Notes: a model not told the origin generated them from the sequence alone. DNA of 64,000 nt from Bacillota bacterium (GCA_017460805.1 JAFUAF010000064.1:1-64000), one strand, 5' to 3'; positions 16,801 through 28,078 are shown, counted from the first letter of the stretch. Numbers and translations: made by a program.

Positions 16801-17883
16801 ATGAGTAAATTGATAAAAATTGATGATAATTACAAAAATTGGATAAAAGATGTCAGTAAAAGATTTAAACAAAGCCAGATAAAGGCGGCAATAAAGGTCA
16901 ACGCCGATATGCTGATGTTTTATTGGTCTTTGGGCAGGGATATTTCAAAAATGACTGTAAATGTGCAGTATGGCAATGCTTTTTATAAAAATGTCAGCGA
17001 CGATCTACAGGAAATATTTCCCGATGTTCATTCGTTTTCGGCAACTAATTTGCGATATATGAAACGGTTTTATGAACTTTATTCCGAAACCGAAATTTTG
17101 CCCCAACTTGGGGAAGATTTTGAAAATCAAAAATTGCCCCAACTTGGGGAACAGCCAATAAATGCCGTTTTTTATATTCCGTGGGGACACAATAAGTTAA
17201 TTATTGACAAATGCAAAAACGACAAAGAAAAAGCCTTGTTTTATGTCAAAAAAGTACGGGAGAACAACTGGTCGCGTGCGGTTTTGCTCAATTTTCTCGA
17301 TACCGACTTATATGCGCGCGAGGGTAAGGCGATAACCAATTTTCATAAGTTTTTGCCCGATGTACAAAGCGATCTGGCGCAGGCAATAACCAAAGACCCG
17401 TATAACTTTGATTTTTTGACGATAACCGAAAGATATAATGAAAAAGAGCTGAAAGATGCCCTTATGGACAATATAACAAAGTTTTTGCTGGAGCTTGGCA
17501 ACGGGTTTGCTTTTGTAGGCCGCGAGGTACGCATAGAGGTCGGCAAAAAGGAAAAGTTTATAGATATGCTTTTCTACAATATCAAACTGCATTGTTATGT
17601 TGTGCTTGAGGTAAAGGTGGATGAGTTTGATTCTTCTTATTCGGGTCAGCTCGGCACTTATGTTGCGGCTGTAAATCATACCCTTAAAGGCGAAAATGAC
17701 AGCCCGACGATAGGTCTTATAGTATGCAAGTCCATGGATAAGGTCGAAGCACAGTATGCGCTTGAATCAAGCAGTCAGCCGATAGGTATTTCGGGTTATG
17801 AACTCTCAAAACTCATCCCCGAAAAATTCAAGGGCAGTCTGCCTACTATAGAAGAGATAGAAGCGGAGCTTTCGTCTCAATAA
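16801..17883 (+). CDS. YhcG/DUF1016-family PD-(D/E)XK nuclease
   Basis: The 360-residue protein has the DUF1016 N-terminal helical domain (about 5-115: YKNWIKDVSKRFKQSQ, then FSATNLRYMKRFYELY) and a C-terminal nuclease domain (about 125-345: IPWGHNKLIIDKC, then FIDMLFYN...LEVKVDEF, the D...ExK core). The family is related to restriction-type nucleases and is found near mobile elements and defence genes. Its exact role is not settled. The linker holds two LPQLGE copies encoded by palindromic DNA (see findings). The start at 16801 is used since the ORF upstream overlaps the previous gene. It sits between the lipoprotein and purB and looks like an insertion in a purine gene group. Confidence 0.85.
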   Translation: MSKLIKIDDNYKNWIKDVSKRFKQSQIKAAIKVNADMLMFYWSLGRDISKMTVNVQYGNAFYKNVSDDLQEIFPDVHSFSATNLRYMKRFYELYSETEILPQLGEDFENQKLPQLGEQPINAVFYIPWGHNKLIIDKCKNDKEKALFYVKKVRENNWSRAVLLNFLDTDLYAREGKAITNFHKFLPDVQSDLAQAITKDPYNFDFLTITERYNEKELKDALMDNITKFLLELGNGFAFVGREVRIEVGKKEKFIDMLFYNIKLHCYVVLEVKVDEFDSSYSGQLGTYVAAVNHTLKGENDSPTIGLIVCKSMDKVEAQYALESSSQPIGISGYELSKLIPEKFKGSLPTIEEIEAELSSQ

Positions 17884-17922
17884 AACAAACAATAATTTTA
17901 TATAAAAAGAAAGGACGTTCTT

Positions 17923-19353
17923 ATGAAAAACACTTACGAAACACCACTTAACTCCCGCTATGCAAGTGCGGAGATGAAAGAGGTATTTTCACCCGACAGA
18001 AAGTTCAGAACATGGCGAAAGTTATGGATAACCCTTGCGGAGATAGAGCAGGAGTTAGGCCTTGACATCACCGACGAGCAGATAGAGGAATTAAAGGCTC
18101 ATGCGGACGACATAAACTATGATGTAGCCGCAGAGCGCGAGAAAAAAGTGCGCCATGACGTTATGGCTCATGTTTATGCTTACGGTACACAGTGCCCCAA
18201 GGCAAAGGGTATTATCCACCTTGGCGCTACAAGCTGCTATGTAGGCGACAACACAGATGTTATTTTAATGATAGACGCAATGAAGATAATCCGTAAGAAA
18301 GTCCTTTCCGTTATCGACAAGCTTTCAAAGTTTGCTATGGAATACAAGGATATGCCCACACTCGGCTTTACGCATTTTCAGGCTGCACAGACGACCACAG
18401 TCGGCAAGCGTGCCTGCCTTTGGGTACAGGATCTTATGATGGATCTTGAACAGATAGATTTTGTTCTTAACAGCACAAAACTTCTCGGTTCAAAGGGTAC
18501 AACGGGTACACAGGGCAGTTTTATGGAGCTTTTTGAGGGCGACAGCGAAAAGGTACGCAGACTTGATGAAATGATAGCCGAAAAACTGGGCTACAGCGGT
18601 GTTTTTGCGGTAAGCGGTCAGACTTATACAAGAAAGCTCGACTCAATTTATGCCAATGTATTAAGCGGCATTGCACAAAGCTGTACGAAGTTTGCAAATG
18701 ATATGCGCCTTTTGCAGCACCTTAAAGAAATGGAAGAGCCTTTCGAGAAAAATCAGATAGGCTCGTCGGCTATGGCGTATAAGCGCAACCCTATGAGAAG
18801 CGAAAGAATTACGGGTCTTGCGAGATATATAATGGTAGATGCGCTCAACCCCGCATTTACAACGGCGGGTCAATGGTTTGAAAGAACACTTGACGACAGC
18901 GCGAACAAGAGAATTTCAATTCCCGAGGCTTTCCTTGCGTGTGATGCTATTTTGGGCATTTACAACAATGTGGCAGAGGGTCTTGTGGTCTATCCCAAGG
19001 TAATAGAAAAGCACCTTATGGCGGAACTTCCGTTTATGGCTACCGAGATAATCATTATGGACGGTGTTAAAAACGGCGGCGACAGACAGGTACTTCACGA
19101 GGCTATCCGCGTTCACTCTATGGAAGCGGCAAAGAATGTCAAGGTAAACGGCGGCGATAACGACCTTATCGAGCGTATCGCAAACGACCCTATCTTCGGC
19201 ATGAAGCTTGAAGACCTTGAAGCTATCCTCGACCCGAAGAATTTTGTCGGACGCGCTCCGCAGCAGGTAGAGGAATATATCACGGGTACGGTACGCCCCG
19301 TTATCGAGGCAAACAAAGACGATCTTATCGCTCATACAGAATTGAATGTATAA
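17923..19353 (+). CDS. purB: Adenylosuccinate lyase
   Basis: PurB removes fumarate both from SAICAR and from adenylosuccinate in purine synthesis. The 476-residue protein belongs to the fumarase/aspartase superfamily: MAHVYAYGTQCPKAKGIIHLGATS near residue 85-105, TLGFTHFQAAQ for the catalytic histidine, and the signature GSSAMAYKRNPMRSERI. AAGAAAGGA precedes the start. purA follows after 34 bases, so purB and purA form one unit that makes AMP from IMP. Confidence 0.97.
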   Translation: MKNTYETPLNSRYASAEMKEVFSPDRKFRTWRKLWITLAEIEQELGLDITDEQIEELKAHADDINYDVAAEREKKVRHDVMAHVYAYGTQCPKAKGIIHLGATSCYVGDNTDVILMIDAMKIIRKKVLSVIDKLSKFAMEYKDMPTLGFTHFQAAQTTTVGKRACLWVQDLMMDLEQIDFVLNSTKLLGSKGTTGTQGSFMELFEGDSEKVRRLDEMIAEKLGYSGVFAVSGQTYTRKLDSIYANVLSGIAQSCTKFANDMRLLQHLKEMEEPFEKNQIGSSAMAYKRNPMRSERITGLARYIMVDALNPAFTTAGQWFERTLDDSANKRISIPEAFLACDAILGIYNNVAEGLVVYPKVIEKHLMAELPFMATEIIIMDGVKNGGDRQVLHEAIRVHSMEAAKNVKVNGGDNDLIERIANDPIFGMKLEDLEAILDPKNFVGRAPQQVEEYITGTVRPVIEANKDDLIAHTELNV

Positions 19354-19387
19354 GCAGACATATAACTAAAAAAGGAGTTGTAACATT

Positions 19388-20659
19388 ATGGTAAAAGCAA
19401 TAGTAGGCGCCAACTGGGGCGACGAGGGCAAGGGCAAAATTACCGATATGTGTGCGGAAAATGCCGATATAGTGGTGCGCTTTCAGGGCGGTGCAAACGC
19501 AGGCCACACCATTATTAACGAATACGGACGTTTTGCGCTGCATCTTTTGCCAAGCGGTATTTTCCATAAAAACATTATCAATGTTATAGGCAACGGCGTT
19601 GCGTTTGACGTAAACGCGCTTAAAAACGAAATGGCGGAGGTAAACGCGGCAGGGGTCGAGTTCAAACTGGCTATAAGCGACAGAGCACAGCTTCTTCTTC
19701 AGCATCACATCCTGCTCGATACTTACGAGGAGGAACGTCTTGCGGACAGAAAATTCGGTTCGACAAAAAGTGGTATCGCGCCTTTCTATTCGGACAAATA
19801 CGCTAAAGTGGGCATACAGGTATGGCAGCTTTACGATGAAGAAAGCCTGAAAGACAAATTGCAGAGATATTATGAAAAGGTAAATATTTCCATGAAATAT
19901 CTCTACAACAAGCCCGAAATAGACTATCTTGAAGTTTTTGAGACCTTAAAGGAATATGCGGCTTTTATCAAGCCTTATGTGACAGATACTTCAAAGCTTC
20001 TGCGTGATGCGATAAAAGAGGGCAAGAATGTACTTTTGGAAGGTCAGCTGGGTACTTTAAAGGACACCGACCACGGTATTTATCCCTATGTTACTTCTTC
20101 TTCCACTCTGGCGGGCTATGCGGCAGTCGGCGCGGGTATACCGCCTTATGAGATAAAGGATATAATCGCTGTAACAAAGGCTTATTCTTCGGCAGTCGGC
20201 GAGGGTCCGTTTGTAAGCGAGCTTTTCGGTGACGAGGCGGAAGAACTGAGAAAGCGCGGCGGCGACAAGGGCGAGTACGGCGCAAAAACAGGCCGCCCCA
20301 GACGTGTAGGATATTTTGATGCCGTTGCAACACGCTACGGCTGTGCTTTGCAGGGTGCAACGGAAGTCTGCATGACCTGCCTTGATGTTTTAAGCTATCT
20401 TGAAACGCTCTATGTCTGCACGGGCTACGAGCTTGACGGCAAGGTATACAAGGATTTCCTTACAACGGCAGACCTCTACAAGGCAAAGCCCGTTTATACC
20501 GAACTTAAGGGCTGGCATACCGATATCCGCGGTATAGACAGCTATGACAAACTTCCCGCGGAAGCTAAGGCATATGTGGAATTTGTTGAAAAAGAAATAG
20601 GTGTACATATCTCCATGGTCTCCAACGGACCTAAGAGAGAAGAGATCTTATACAGATAA
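19388..20659 (+). CDS. purA: Adenylosuccinate synthetase
   Basis: PurA joins IMP and aspartate with GTP, the first step to AMP. The 423-residue protein has the GTP-binding N-terminus VGANWGDEGKGKITD, the block NAGHTII with the catalytic histidine, and TGRPRRVGYFDAV with the switch region. Length and order are typical. AAAAGGAG precedes the start. It closes the purB-purA unit; a strong terminator follows the stop. Confidence 0.97.
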   Translation: MVKAIVGANWGDEGKGKITDMCAENADIVVRFQGGANAGHTIINEYGRFALHLLPSGIFHKNIINVIGNGVAFDVNALKNEMAEVNAAGVEFKLAISDRAQLLLQHHILLDTYEEERLADRKFGSTKSGIAPFYSDKYAKVGIQVWQLYDEESLKDKLQRYYEKVNISMKYLYNKPEIDYLEVFETLKEYAAFIKPYVTDTSKLLRDAIKEGKNVLLEGQLGTLKDTDHGIYPYVTSSSTLAGYAAVGAGIPPYEIKDIIAVTKAYSSAVGEGPFVSELFGDEAEELRKRGGDKGEYGAKTGRPRRVGYFDAVATRYGCALQGATEVCMTCLDVLSYLETLYVCTGYELDGKVYKDFLTTADLYKAKPVYTELKGWHTDIRGIDSYDKLPAEAKAYVEFVEKEIGVHISMVSNGPKREEILYR

Positions 20660-20663
20660 AACA

Positions 20664-20706
20664 AGGGGGATGCTGCACTTTTACAGTGCTTCATCCCCTG
20701 CTTTTA
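20664..20706 (+). terminator. Terminator after purA
   Basis: AGGGGGATGCTGCAC / GTGCTTCATCCCCT forms a long stem followed by CTTTT. It is one of the four related terminators. Confidence 0.85.
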
Positions 20707-20735
20707 TATTTTTATACGGTGAAATGAGAGTTAAA

Positions 20736-20873
20736 TTCCAATAAATAGTTACTTATAAACAGTGGCGCGCAAGCGCGTTGCAGGGGTCGCACGGGAATCG
20801 CATTGCGCCTACGGCGCGCAGCTCCCAGTCCCGTGCTCCAACACACTTTTGCAAAAGCAAAAGTGTGTTAAAT
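20736..20873 (+). repeat. Intergenic repeat family A, copy 1
   Basis: This 138-bp element begins TTCCAATAAATAGTTACTT and ends AAAAGTGTGTTAAAT. It matches the inverted copy at 42092-42233 almost throughout. It contains three internal hairpins: GCGCGCAAGCGCG, CACGGGA...TCCCGTG and ACACTTTTGC...GCAAAAGTGT. It ends about 10 bases before the ribosome site of the adenosine deaminase gene. It carries no gene. Confidence 0.85.
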
Positions 20874-20893
20874 CAGAAGACAGGAGGGTTATT

Positions 20894-21868
20894 ATGGACA
20901 AATATATCGACCTGCACTTGCACCTTGACGGGGCTATAACACCCGATATAGCTTATAAACTTGCGGCTTTGCAAGGAATAGACCTGCCGAATGGCGAAGC
21001 GCTTGAAAAACGGCTTTCGGTCTCGGAGGACTGTGCCGACCTTAACGAATTTCTGGAGTGTTTCGCCTTGCCGCTTTCGCTTTTACAGACAAAAGAGACT
21101 TTGAGCGAGGCTGCACGTCTTGTTTTGGACGATGCGTTCTCAAACGGCGTTATCTATGCCGAGATACGTTTTGCGCCGCAGCTTCACACCCAAAACGGCA
21201 TGACCCAAGAAGATGCCGTTCTGGCTGTGCTTGACGGGCTGAAAAAGTCAAAGGGCAGGGGGAATATCATCCTTTGCTGTATGCGCGGCGAGGGCAATGA
21301 TGCGGCAAATCTCGAAACTGTGGAGCTTGCGAAGAAATACCTTGTAAAAGACGGCGGAGTCGTTGCTATCGACCTTGCGGGTGCGGAGGGGCTTTTTCCG
21401 ACTTCAAAATACCGCGGCCTTTTTGCAAAGGCGCGGGAATACGGCATCCCGTTCACTATCCATGCGGGTGAGGCCGACGGTGCGAAAAGCGTAAGACTTG
21501 CGCTGGAGTACGGTGCGGCAAGGATAGGCCACGGCGTGCGCAGCTTCGAAGACGGGGAAGTCTTAAAAATACTGAAAGACAGGGCTGTTCCGCTTGAAAT
21601 GTGTCCCACCAGCAACCGTCAGACACACGCCGTTGAAGATATGTCGGCGTATCCTTTTATGGATTATATGAACATGGGCTTAAAAGTCACGCTCAACACC
21701 GACGACCCCGCCATAGAACGCACGACCATTGCGGCGGAGTACAAATACATGGAAAAGACTTTCGGCCTGAGTGAAAAACAGGAGAGAATACTGCTTGAAA
21801 ACGCAGTAGAAGCGGCTTTTACCGACGATAAGACAAAAGCCGAACTTACCAATATGCTTTTCGGATAA
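20894..21868 (+). CDS. add: Adenosine deaminase
   Basis: Add hydrolyses adenosine to inosine in purine salvage. The 324-residue protein has the zinc ligands DLHLHLDG near the start, HAGE in the middle (about 197-200), GHGVR and NTDDP near the end, all expected in an amidohydrolase of this family. I use the ATG at 20894, which follows CAGGAGGG; the in-frame extension upstream is just the translation of repeat A. It stands alone between the repeat and a promoter for the next gene. Confidence 0.93.
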   Translation: MDKYIDLHLHLDGAITPDIAYKLAALQGIDLPNGEALEKRLSVSEDCADLNEFLECFALPLSLLQTKETLSEAARLVLDDAFSNGVIYAEIRFAPQLHTQNGMTQEDAVLAVLDGLKKSKGRGNIILCCMRGEGNDAANLETVELAKKYLVKDGGVVAIDLAGAEGLFPTSKYRGLFAKAREYGIPFTIHAGEADGAKSVRLALEYGAARIGHGVRSFEDGEVLKILKDRAVPLEMCPTSNRQTHAVEDMSAYPFMDYMNMGLKVTLNTDDPAIERTTIAAEYKYMEKTFGLSEKQERILLENAVEAAFTDDKTKAELTNMLFG

Positions 21869-21934
21869 ATGCGGCTTTGAAATCATTTACAAAACCAAGT
21901 GCGTTTTATGCGATAAATTTTAGCTTCGGGCATC

Positions 21935-21963
21935 TTGAAAAAATAATGCTTTTGTGGTAAAAT
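21935..21963 (+). promoter_or_regulatory. Promoter of the M23 peptidase gene
   Basis: TTGAAA (21935-21940) and TAAAAT (21958-21963) have a 17-base spacer. The leader contains a direct duplication of TTTAAAAAGAGGAATA, so the ribosome site is present twice. Confidence 0.7.
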
Positions 21964-22013
21964 ATTTTCTGTACTTTTTAAAAAGAGGAATATCTTTAAA
22001 AAGAGGAATACCG

Positions 22014-23426
22014 ATGAAAGATACAAAAAAACAAAAGAAAAACGGCGGACAGCATTTGCTTTCGCTTGTCCTGCTGCTTATAATCGCGGCGGCGGCCTTT
22101 GTATATGTCAAACCCGTGCTTTTTACCGATACGCGTGCCATAACCGTGGACGGCAAAAATTTTGCCTTTATCCGCGCCAAAAATATGACTTCGGACGAGT
22201 TTAATCTGCTTTTGCAGGCTAAATTAAAGGAACGCTACGGCAAAAATGTGGAAATAAACGAAAAAGTGGAGCTTAAACCCTCTCATGCGACAAAAAAGAG
22301 CATATCCGCCAATGTGGATGTGGTCGTTGCCAACCTTTGTGACGTGCTGACCGTAAAAGGCGAGTGCGGCGCAATAATGATAAACGGCAAGCGCGAACTG
22401 ATTTTGAGCAGTACGGCGGCGGCACAGCAGGTGCTTGATGATGTGCTTGCGAAGTATACACCCGATGTGTCGGAGGACAGCAAGGACGATGTTATCGGCG
22501 TGGAGTTTACGGACGAGATAACGGTCGAGCCGTTCTATGCCGATGACGAACTGGTTTTAAGCACGGTGCAGGCATACGATTTTCTGACACAGACCGAGGA
22601 AGCCACTTATGACTATGTGGTAAAAGCGGGCGACAGTTTTAACGGCATAGCGACAAAATTCGGACTGAAAGAGGAAGAACTGCTTGCCATAAACCCCGAT
22701 ATAACCGAGAGCAATAAAACGCTTTTGCAGATCGGTCAGAAAGTGACGGTCACAACACAGGTGCCGGTTTACGGCATAAGCACCGTTATGCGCGAGACCG
22801 AGGAAGAGATCATCCCCATACCCGAGGAAGAAATAGAAAACCTTAAACAGTACAAGACCTACAAACAGGTCATTTCCGAGGGCAGCGAGGGCAAGAAGCT
22901 TGCGGCGTACAAAGTCTATTACGAAAACGGCATAGAAGTGCGCAGAGAGCCCGACCCCGAGCATGATGTAATAGAAGTTGAGGCTGTGCCGAGAAAAATT
23001 GAAGTCGGTGTGCTCGAAAGCAGTGCCGATGTGAACGAGGCTGTGGGCAATTTTCGCTATCCCATACACGAAAGCGCTTATTTTTCCTCGCCTTTCGGCA
23101 ACCGCGACTATGGCAGCGGCAGACATTTCGGCATAGATATTGCCGCACCTGCGGGGACTCCCGTTTATGCGGCTGACGGCGGTATAGTTGCCCAGGCGGG
23201 CTGGAACAGCGGCGGCTACGGCAACTGGGTCGTTATCGACCACAAAAACGGGTTTAAGACCGTCTATGCGCACAACTCCGCAGTCATCGTCTATCCGGGG
23301 CAGAAAGTCCACCAGGGTCAGCTTTTGTCACTTGTGGGCAGTACGGGCGACTCTACGGGCAATCATCTGCATTTTGAAATAAGGGTGGACAACAGACCGC
23401 TCGACCCGCTTGAACTTCTTGCATAA
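22014..23426 (+). CDS. Membrane-anchored M23 peptidase with LysM and G5 domains
   Basis: This wall-remodelling protein (470 residues) has a basic N-terminus and a single membrane helix (about 14-35). It continues with an unassigned region, a LysM wall-binding module (about 200-245: YVVKAGDSFNGIATKFG), a G5-type module (about 250-330: RETEEEIIPI...YENGIEV) and a C-terminal M23 domain (about 355-465). The zinc site is complete: HFGIDIA, YAHN and HLHFE. Such proteins cut peptide cross-links of peptidoglycan or activate other hydrolases. The start at 22014 is chosen since AAAGAGGAA lies upstream; the longer frame runs into the duplicated leader. Monocistronic, with its own promoter and terminator. 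Confidence 0.9.
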   Translation: MKDTKKQKKNGGQHLLSLVLLLIIAAAAFVYVKPVLFTDTRAITVDGKNFAFIRAKNMTSDEFNLLLQAKLKERYGKNVEINEKVELKPSHATKKSISANVDVVVANLCDVLTVKGECGAIMINGKRELILSSTAAAQQVLDDVLAKYTPDVSEDSKDDVIGVEFTDEITVEPFYADDELVLSTVQAYDFLTQTEEATYDYVVKAGDSFNGIATKFGLKEEELLAINPDITESNKTLLQIGQKVTVTTQVPVYGISTVMRETEEEIIPIPEEEIENLKQYKTYKQVISEGSEGKKLAAYKVYYENGIEVRREPDPEHDVIEVEAVPRKIEVGVLESSADVNEAVGNFRYPIHESAYFSSPFGNRDYGSGRHFGIDIAAPAGTPVYAADGGIVAQAGWNSGGYGNWVVIDHKNGFKTVYAHNSAVIVYPGQKVHQGQLLSLVGSTGDSTGNHLHFEIRVDNRPLDPLELLA

Positions 23427-23435
23427 AAATATTAC

Positions 23436-23473
23436 GGGCTGTTGCAATTTAAAAGTGCGGCAGCCCTTTTTTT
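23436..23473 (+). terminator. Terminator after the M23 gene
   Basis: GGGCTG / CAGCCC with additional inner pairing is followed by seven T. Confidence 0.8.
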
Positions 23474-23546
23474 ATGCCGTCTTATCCAAAATGCACAATT
23501 AAAAAAATTTTGTCAAACTTTTTTTATAAAAATTATAAAAAAACTA

Positions 23547-23575
23547 TGGATTTTTTTTACAAGATGATATATAAT
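23547..23575 (+). promoter_or_regulatory. Likely promoter of the ATP synthase operon
   Basis: TATAAT at 23570-23575 is clear. The best -35 is TGGATT at 23547-23552, 17 bases upstream and weak. The DNA before it is extremely AT-rich, which could act as an UP element. A short CCGTCA/TGACGG hairpin follows in the leader. Confidence 0.5.
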
Positions 23576-23630
23576 TAGCATAGGACTGTGACCGTCATAA
23601 ATTTTGACGGCTTTTCAAGGGGGAGTAAGG

Positions 23631-23870
23631 GTGAAAGATATAGCAAAAGTGCTTGGGCTTATAACACAGCTTGGGGTATCTATGCTTGTGCCCATACTTA
23701 TCTGCCTTTTTGCAGGTGTCTTTCTGGACAGGCATCTGGGCACTTCGCCGTGGATAATGACTGTCGGCATAATACTTGGCGTTGCGGCGGGTTTCCGCAG
23801 CGTGTATATGATGACGAGGGAGTTTTTCAAGGACGGCGATGACCCTCTTTATTACAAAAAGAAACATTAA
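23631..23870 (+). CDS. atpZ: AtpZ/AtpI-family membrane protein
   Basis: This 79-residue protein has two membrane helices (about 13-34 and 42-60) and a charged tail (REFFKDGDDPLYYKKKH). It matches the AtpZ/AtpI family, found first in many ATP synthase operons and thought to help assemble the membrane rotor or carry magnesium/calcium. I choose the GTG at 23631 because GGGGGAG lies eight bases upstream; the ATG further upstream has no ribosome site. Confidence 0.8.
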   Translation: MKDIAKVLGLITQLGVSMLVPILICLFAGVFLDRHLGTSPWIMTVGIILGVAAGFRSVYMMTREFFKDGDDPLYYKKKH

Positions 23871-23882
23871 AGGATTTTACAT

Positions 23883-24248
23883 ATGTCTGATATTTCCAAA
23901 CAAACGGTAAAGATCATGCTGATACTGGAGGCCATAGCCCTCGGTATAGGTGTGTTTTTTATAAGCAACCCGCTGTATTACGCTTTTGGCATAATACTCG
24001 GTACGGCGCTTTCTGCGGCAAGATTTCTGCTGCTTGAAAAGGCGCTGAATAAATCTGTGGATATGGCACCCGCCGATGCACAGAACTATATAAGGCTGCA
24101 ATACTTTTTGCGTATGGCAGTCATAACCGTTGTTGCAATTATTGCGGCAAAGGTGAAGTATATCGACCTTTTGGGCTTTATAATAGGGCTTTTGCCCGTT
24201 GCGCCCGCGGTGCATATACAAAACCTTTTAAGCCGCAAAAACGGTTAA
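23883..24248 (+). CDS. atpI: ATP synthase subunit I
   Basis: The 121-residue hydrophobic protein shows four membrane segments (about 10-27, 31-52, 72-90, 94-112), as in ATP synthase subunit I. This protein assists assembly of the c-ring and is not part of the finished enzyme. It lies 12 bases after atpZ and 30 bases before the chosen atpB start. The presence of both atpZ and atpI is typical of clostridial sodium-type operons. Confidence 0.85.
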   Translation: MSDISKQTVKIMLILEAIALGIGVFFISNPLYYAFGIILGTALSAARFLLLEKALNKSVDMAPADAQNYIRLQYFLRMAVITVVAIIAAKVKYIDLLGFIIGLLPVAPAVHIQNLLSRKNG

Positions 24249-24278
24249 GTGTTAATATTCCGGAAAGGAGGAGAGATT

Positions 24279-25034
24279 TTGCTGAGATCTTGTATGCTGG
24301 ACAAGATAACCATTATTCCCGGACTGGTGGGCTATGATACCGCTGCGCCCGCAAAAGACGGTCTTGATTTTAATATAAGCGTTTACAAGGAAGTGCCGTT
24401 TATGGGGCACACCTGCTATATTACAAAGACAATGGTCACGACCTGGTTTTTTATGATAGTGCTTTTTATCTTTGCGCTGTGCGTAAGGGCAAAGCTTAAA
24501 AAATATACCCAGGTGCCAAAGGGCGGACAGAATATCATTGAAATGCTGGTAGAGGCAATGGACGACTTTACACGCAGCAACATGGGCGAAAAGTATGCCT
24601 ATTTTGGCAAATGGTTTTTTGGCGTATTTATGTTTATACTCATATCAAACCTGAGCGGTTTGCTCGGTTTCAGACCGCCTACGGCAGACCTTGCCACAAC
24701 GGCTGCGATAACGCTGACCACCTTTTTCCTGATACATTTTATGGGCATCACAAAGGGCAAAGCAGGCTATTTCAAAGGTTATCTTGAGCCTATCCCCGTT
24801 CTTTTGCCTATAAATATCATAAGCGAACTGGCAACGCCTATTTCGCTTAGCTTCCGTCTTTTCGGCAACATTTTAGGCGGTATGATCATTATGGCGATGA
24901 TCTATTCAACTGCGGCAAGATATGTCGTGCCTGCAATAGCACATATTTATTTTGATGTGTTTGCGGGTATCTTACAGACTATCATCTTTTGTATGCTTAG
25001 CCAGTTATTTATTAAGGATAAAATTCCCGATTAA
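24279..25034 (+). CDS. atpB: ATP synthase subunit a
   Basis: Subunit a forms the two half-channels that bring the coupling ion to the c-ring. The 251-residue protein has several membrane helices. In the essential penultimate helix region it has ISELATPISLSFRLFGNILGG, with the conserved arginine in SFRLFGN. I use the TTG at 24279 because AAGGAGGAGAGAT is directly upstream; an ATG 15 bases later (24294) is the alternative. Confidence 0.93.
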   Translation: MLRSCMLDKITIIPGLVGYDTAAPAKDGLDFNISVYKEVPFMGHTCYITKTMVTTWFFMIVLFIFALCVRAKLKKYTQVPKGGQNIIEMLVEAMDDFTRSNMGEKYAYFGKWFFGVFMFILISNLSGLLGFRPPTADLATTAAITLTTFFLIHFMGITKGKAGYFKGYLEPIPVLLPINIISELATPISLSFRLFGNILGGMIIMAMIYSTAARYVVPAIAHIYFDVFAGILQTIIFCMLSQLFIKDKIPD

Positions 25035-25050
25035 GGGTATCAAATTCTAA

Positions 25051-25374
<324 letters not shown>

Positions 25375-25424
25375 TACTTCTGTAAATAAAAACAACATCA
25401 TTTTACGAACAGGAGGTCAGGATA

Positions 25425-25946
25425 TTGGACGGAGGATATGTAATTACGCTTGATTCGCAATTCGTATTCAGTATTGTCGTGCAGCTTATAAACACCTGCA
25501 TCATGTGTTTTATACTTGCGAAGCTTTTGTACAACCCCGTGCTTAACTTCCTTAATGCCCGTAAAGAGCGTATCGCCTCTCAGATAGAAGAGGCAAACAA
25601 AATGCTTGACGAGGCAAAGACACTTAAAATGCAGTACGAGCTCAAGCTTGAAGACATAGAGACCGAGCGCAGCGATATTCTTGAGACCGCACGCGCATCG
25701 GCGATCAAAAGCAGTCAGCAGATAATCTCACAGGCCAAGGAAGAGGCCGACACCATCAAAAACCGCGCTATGCTTGATATAGAACGCGAGCAGGCAAAGG
25801 TACAGGACGAGGTGAAAAAGCAGATAATCAAGGTATCGACTGCTATGAGCGAGAAATTTATTGCAGCAAAGATAAGCGAATTAGAGCAGGAAAAGCTGGT
25901 CGAAGAGACCATCAGGGATTTGGAGGGAGTTAAATGGCTGAATTGA
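25425..25946 (+). CDS. atpF: ATP synthase subunit b
   Basis: Subunit b is the peripheral stalk holding F1 in place. The 173-residue protein has one N-terminal membrane helix (about 13-33) and then a long charged coiled coil (about 40-165). The start is a TTG at 25425 with ACAGGAGGT upstream. Its end overlaps the start of atpH by 13 bases, so the two are translationally coupled. Confidence 0.94.
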   Translation: MDGGYVITLDSQFVFSIVVQLINTCIMCFILAKLLYNPVLNFLNARKERIASQIEEANKMLDEAKTLKMQYELKLEDIETERSDILETARASAIKSSQQIISQAKEEADTIKNRAMLDIEREQAKVQDEVKKQIIKVSTAMSEKFIAAKISELEQEKLVEETIRDLEGVKWLN

Positions 25947-26476
25947 TATCCCGCAGATATGCCGAGGCTCTTTTTGAAATTGCCCTGGAAAAAAACAGCG
26001 TTGACAAGTATTTTGATGATATAACGCTGATATATGAGTCCATAAAGGACGACAAAGAATTTTTAACTATCCTTAAACACCCGCAGATATCGGGCGAAGA
26101 AAAGCTTGCTGTACTGACCAACGCTTTTAAAGGCAAGGTCGAGGACGACATTATCGGTCTTTTCTCTGTGGCTTTCCACAAGAACCGCGAGGCACAGCTT
26201 TTGGAGATACTTGAAGTTTTTATCGAAAAGGTACGCGATAAAAAAGGCATAGCGACTGCCGAGATAGTTTCGGCAAAGCCCCTTACCGCACCCCAGATAA
26301 AAAGCCTCCAACAAAAGCTGGAGGAGACTTCAAAAAAGCAGGTGGATGTGAAATATTCCATCGATCCCTCGCTTATCGGCGGACTTCGCATCAAAATGTG
26401 CGGTATGCTTATCGACAACACGATAAAGCGCAGCCTTGACGAGATAAAGCAGCAGCTTCTTGAAACGAGGATATAA
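25934..26476 (+). CDS. atpH: ATP synthase subunit delta
   Basis: Delta links the top of F1 with the b stalk. The protein has 180 residues, the N-terminal helical bundle (LISRRYAEALFEIA) and the C-terminal block with DPSLIGGLRIKM, which is the family signature. It overlaps atpF. About 85 AT-rich bases with repeated AAATATAAAAT units separate it from atpA. Confidence 0.94.
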   Translation: MAELISRRYAEALFEIALEKNSVDKYFDDITLIYESIKDDKEFLTILKHPQISGEEKLAVLTNAFKGKVEDDIIGLFSVAFHKNREAQLLEILEVFIEKVRDKKGIATAEIVSAKPLTAPQIKSLQQKLEETSKKQVDVKYSIDPSLIGGLRIKMCGMLIDNTIKRSLDEIKQQLLETRI

Positions 26477-26551
26477 AAAGGATATAAAAAAGAAATATAA
26501 AATAGAAATATAAAATAATAAAGAAATTCTATATTTCCAAGAAAGGATTGA

Positions 26552-28066
<1,515 letters not shown>

Positions 28067-28078
28067 GGCGGTGATACT

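Noticed and set aside
17095..17156. The palindromic repeats as a CRISPR-like array
   Set aside because: Only two units, in frame within a coding gene; no CRISPR array is seen anywhere in the window.
20762..20893. 44-codon extension of adenosine deaminase
   Set aside because: It is the translation of repeat A; the ATG at 20894 has CAGGAGGG and starts the known N-terminus.
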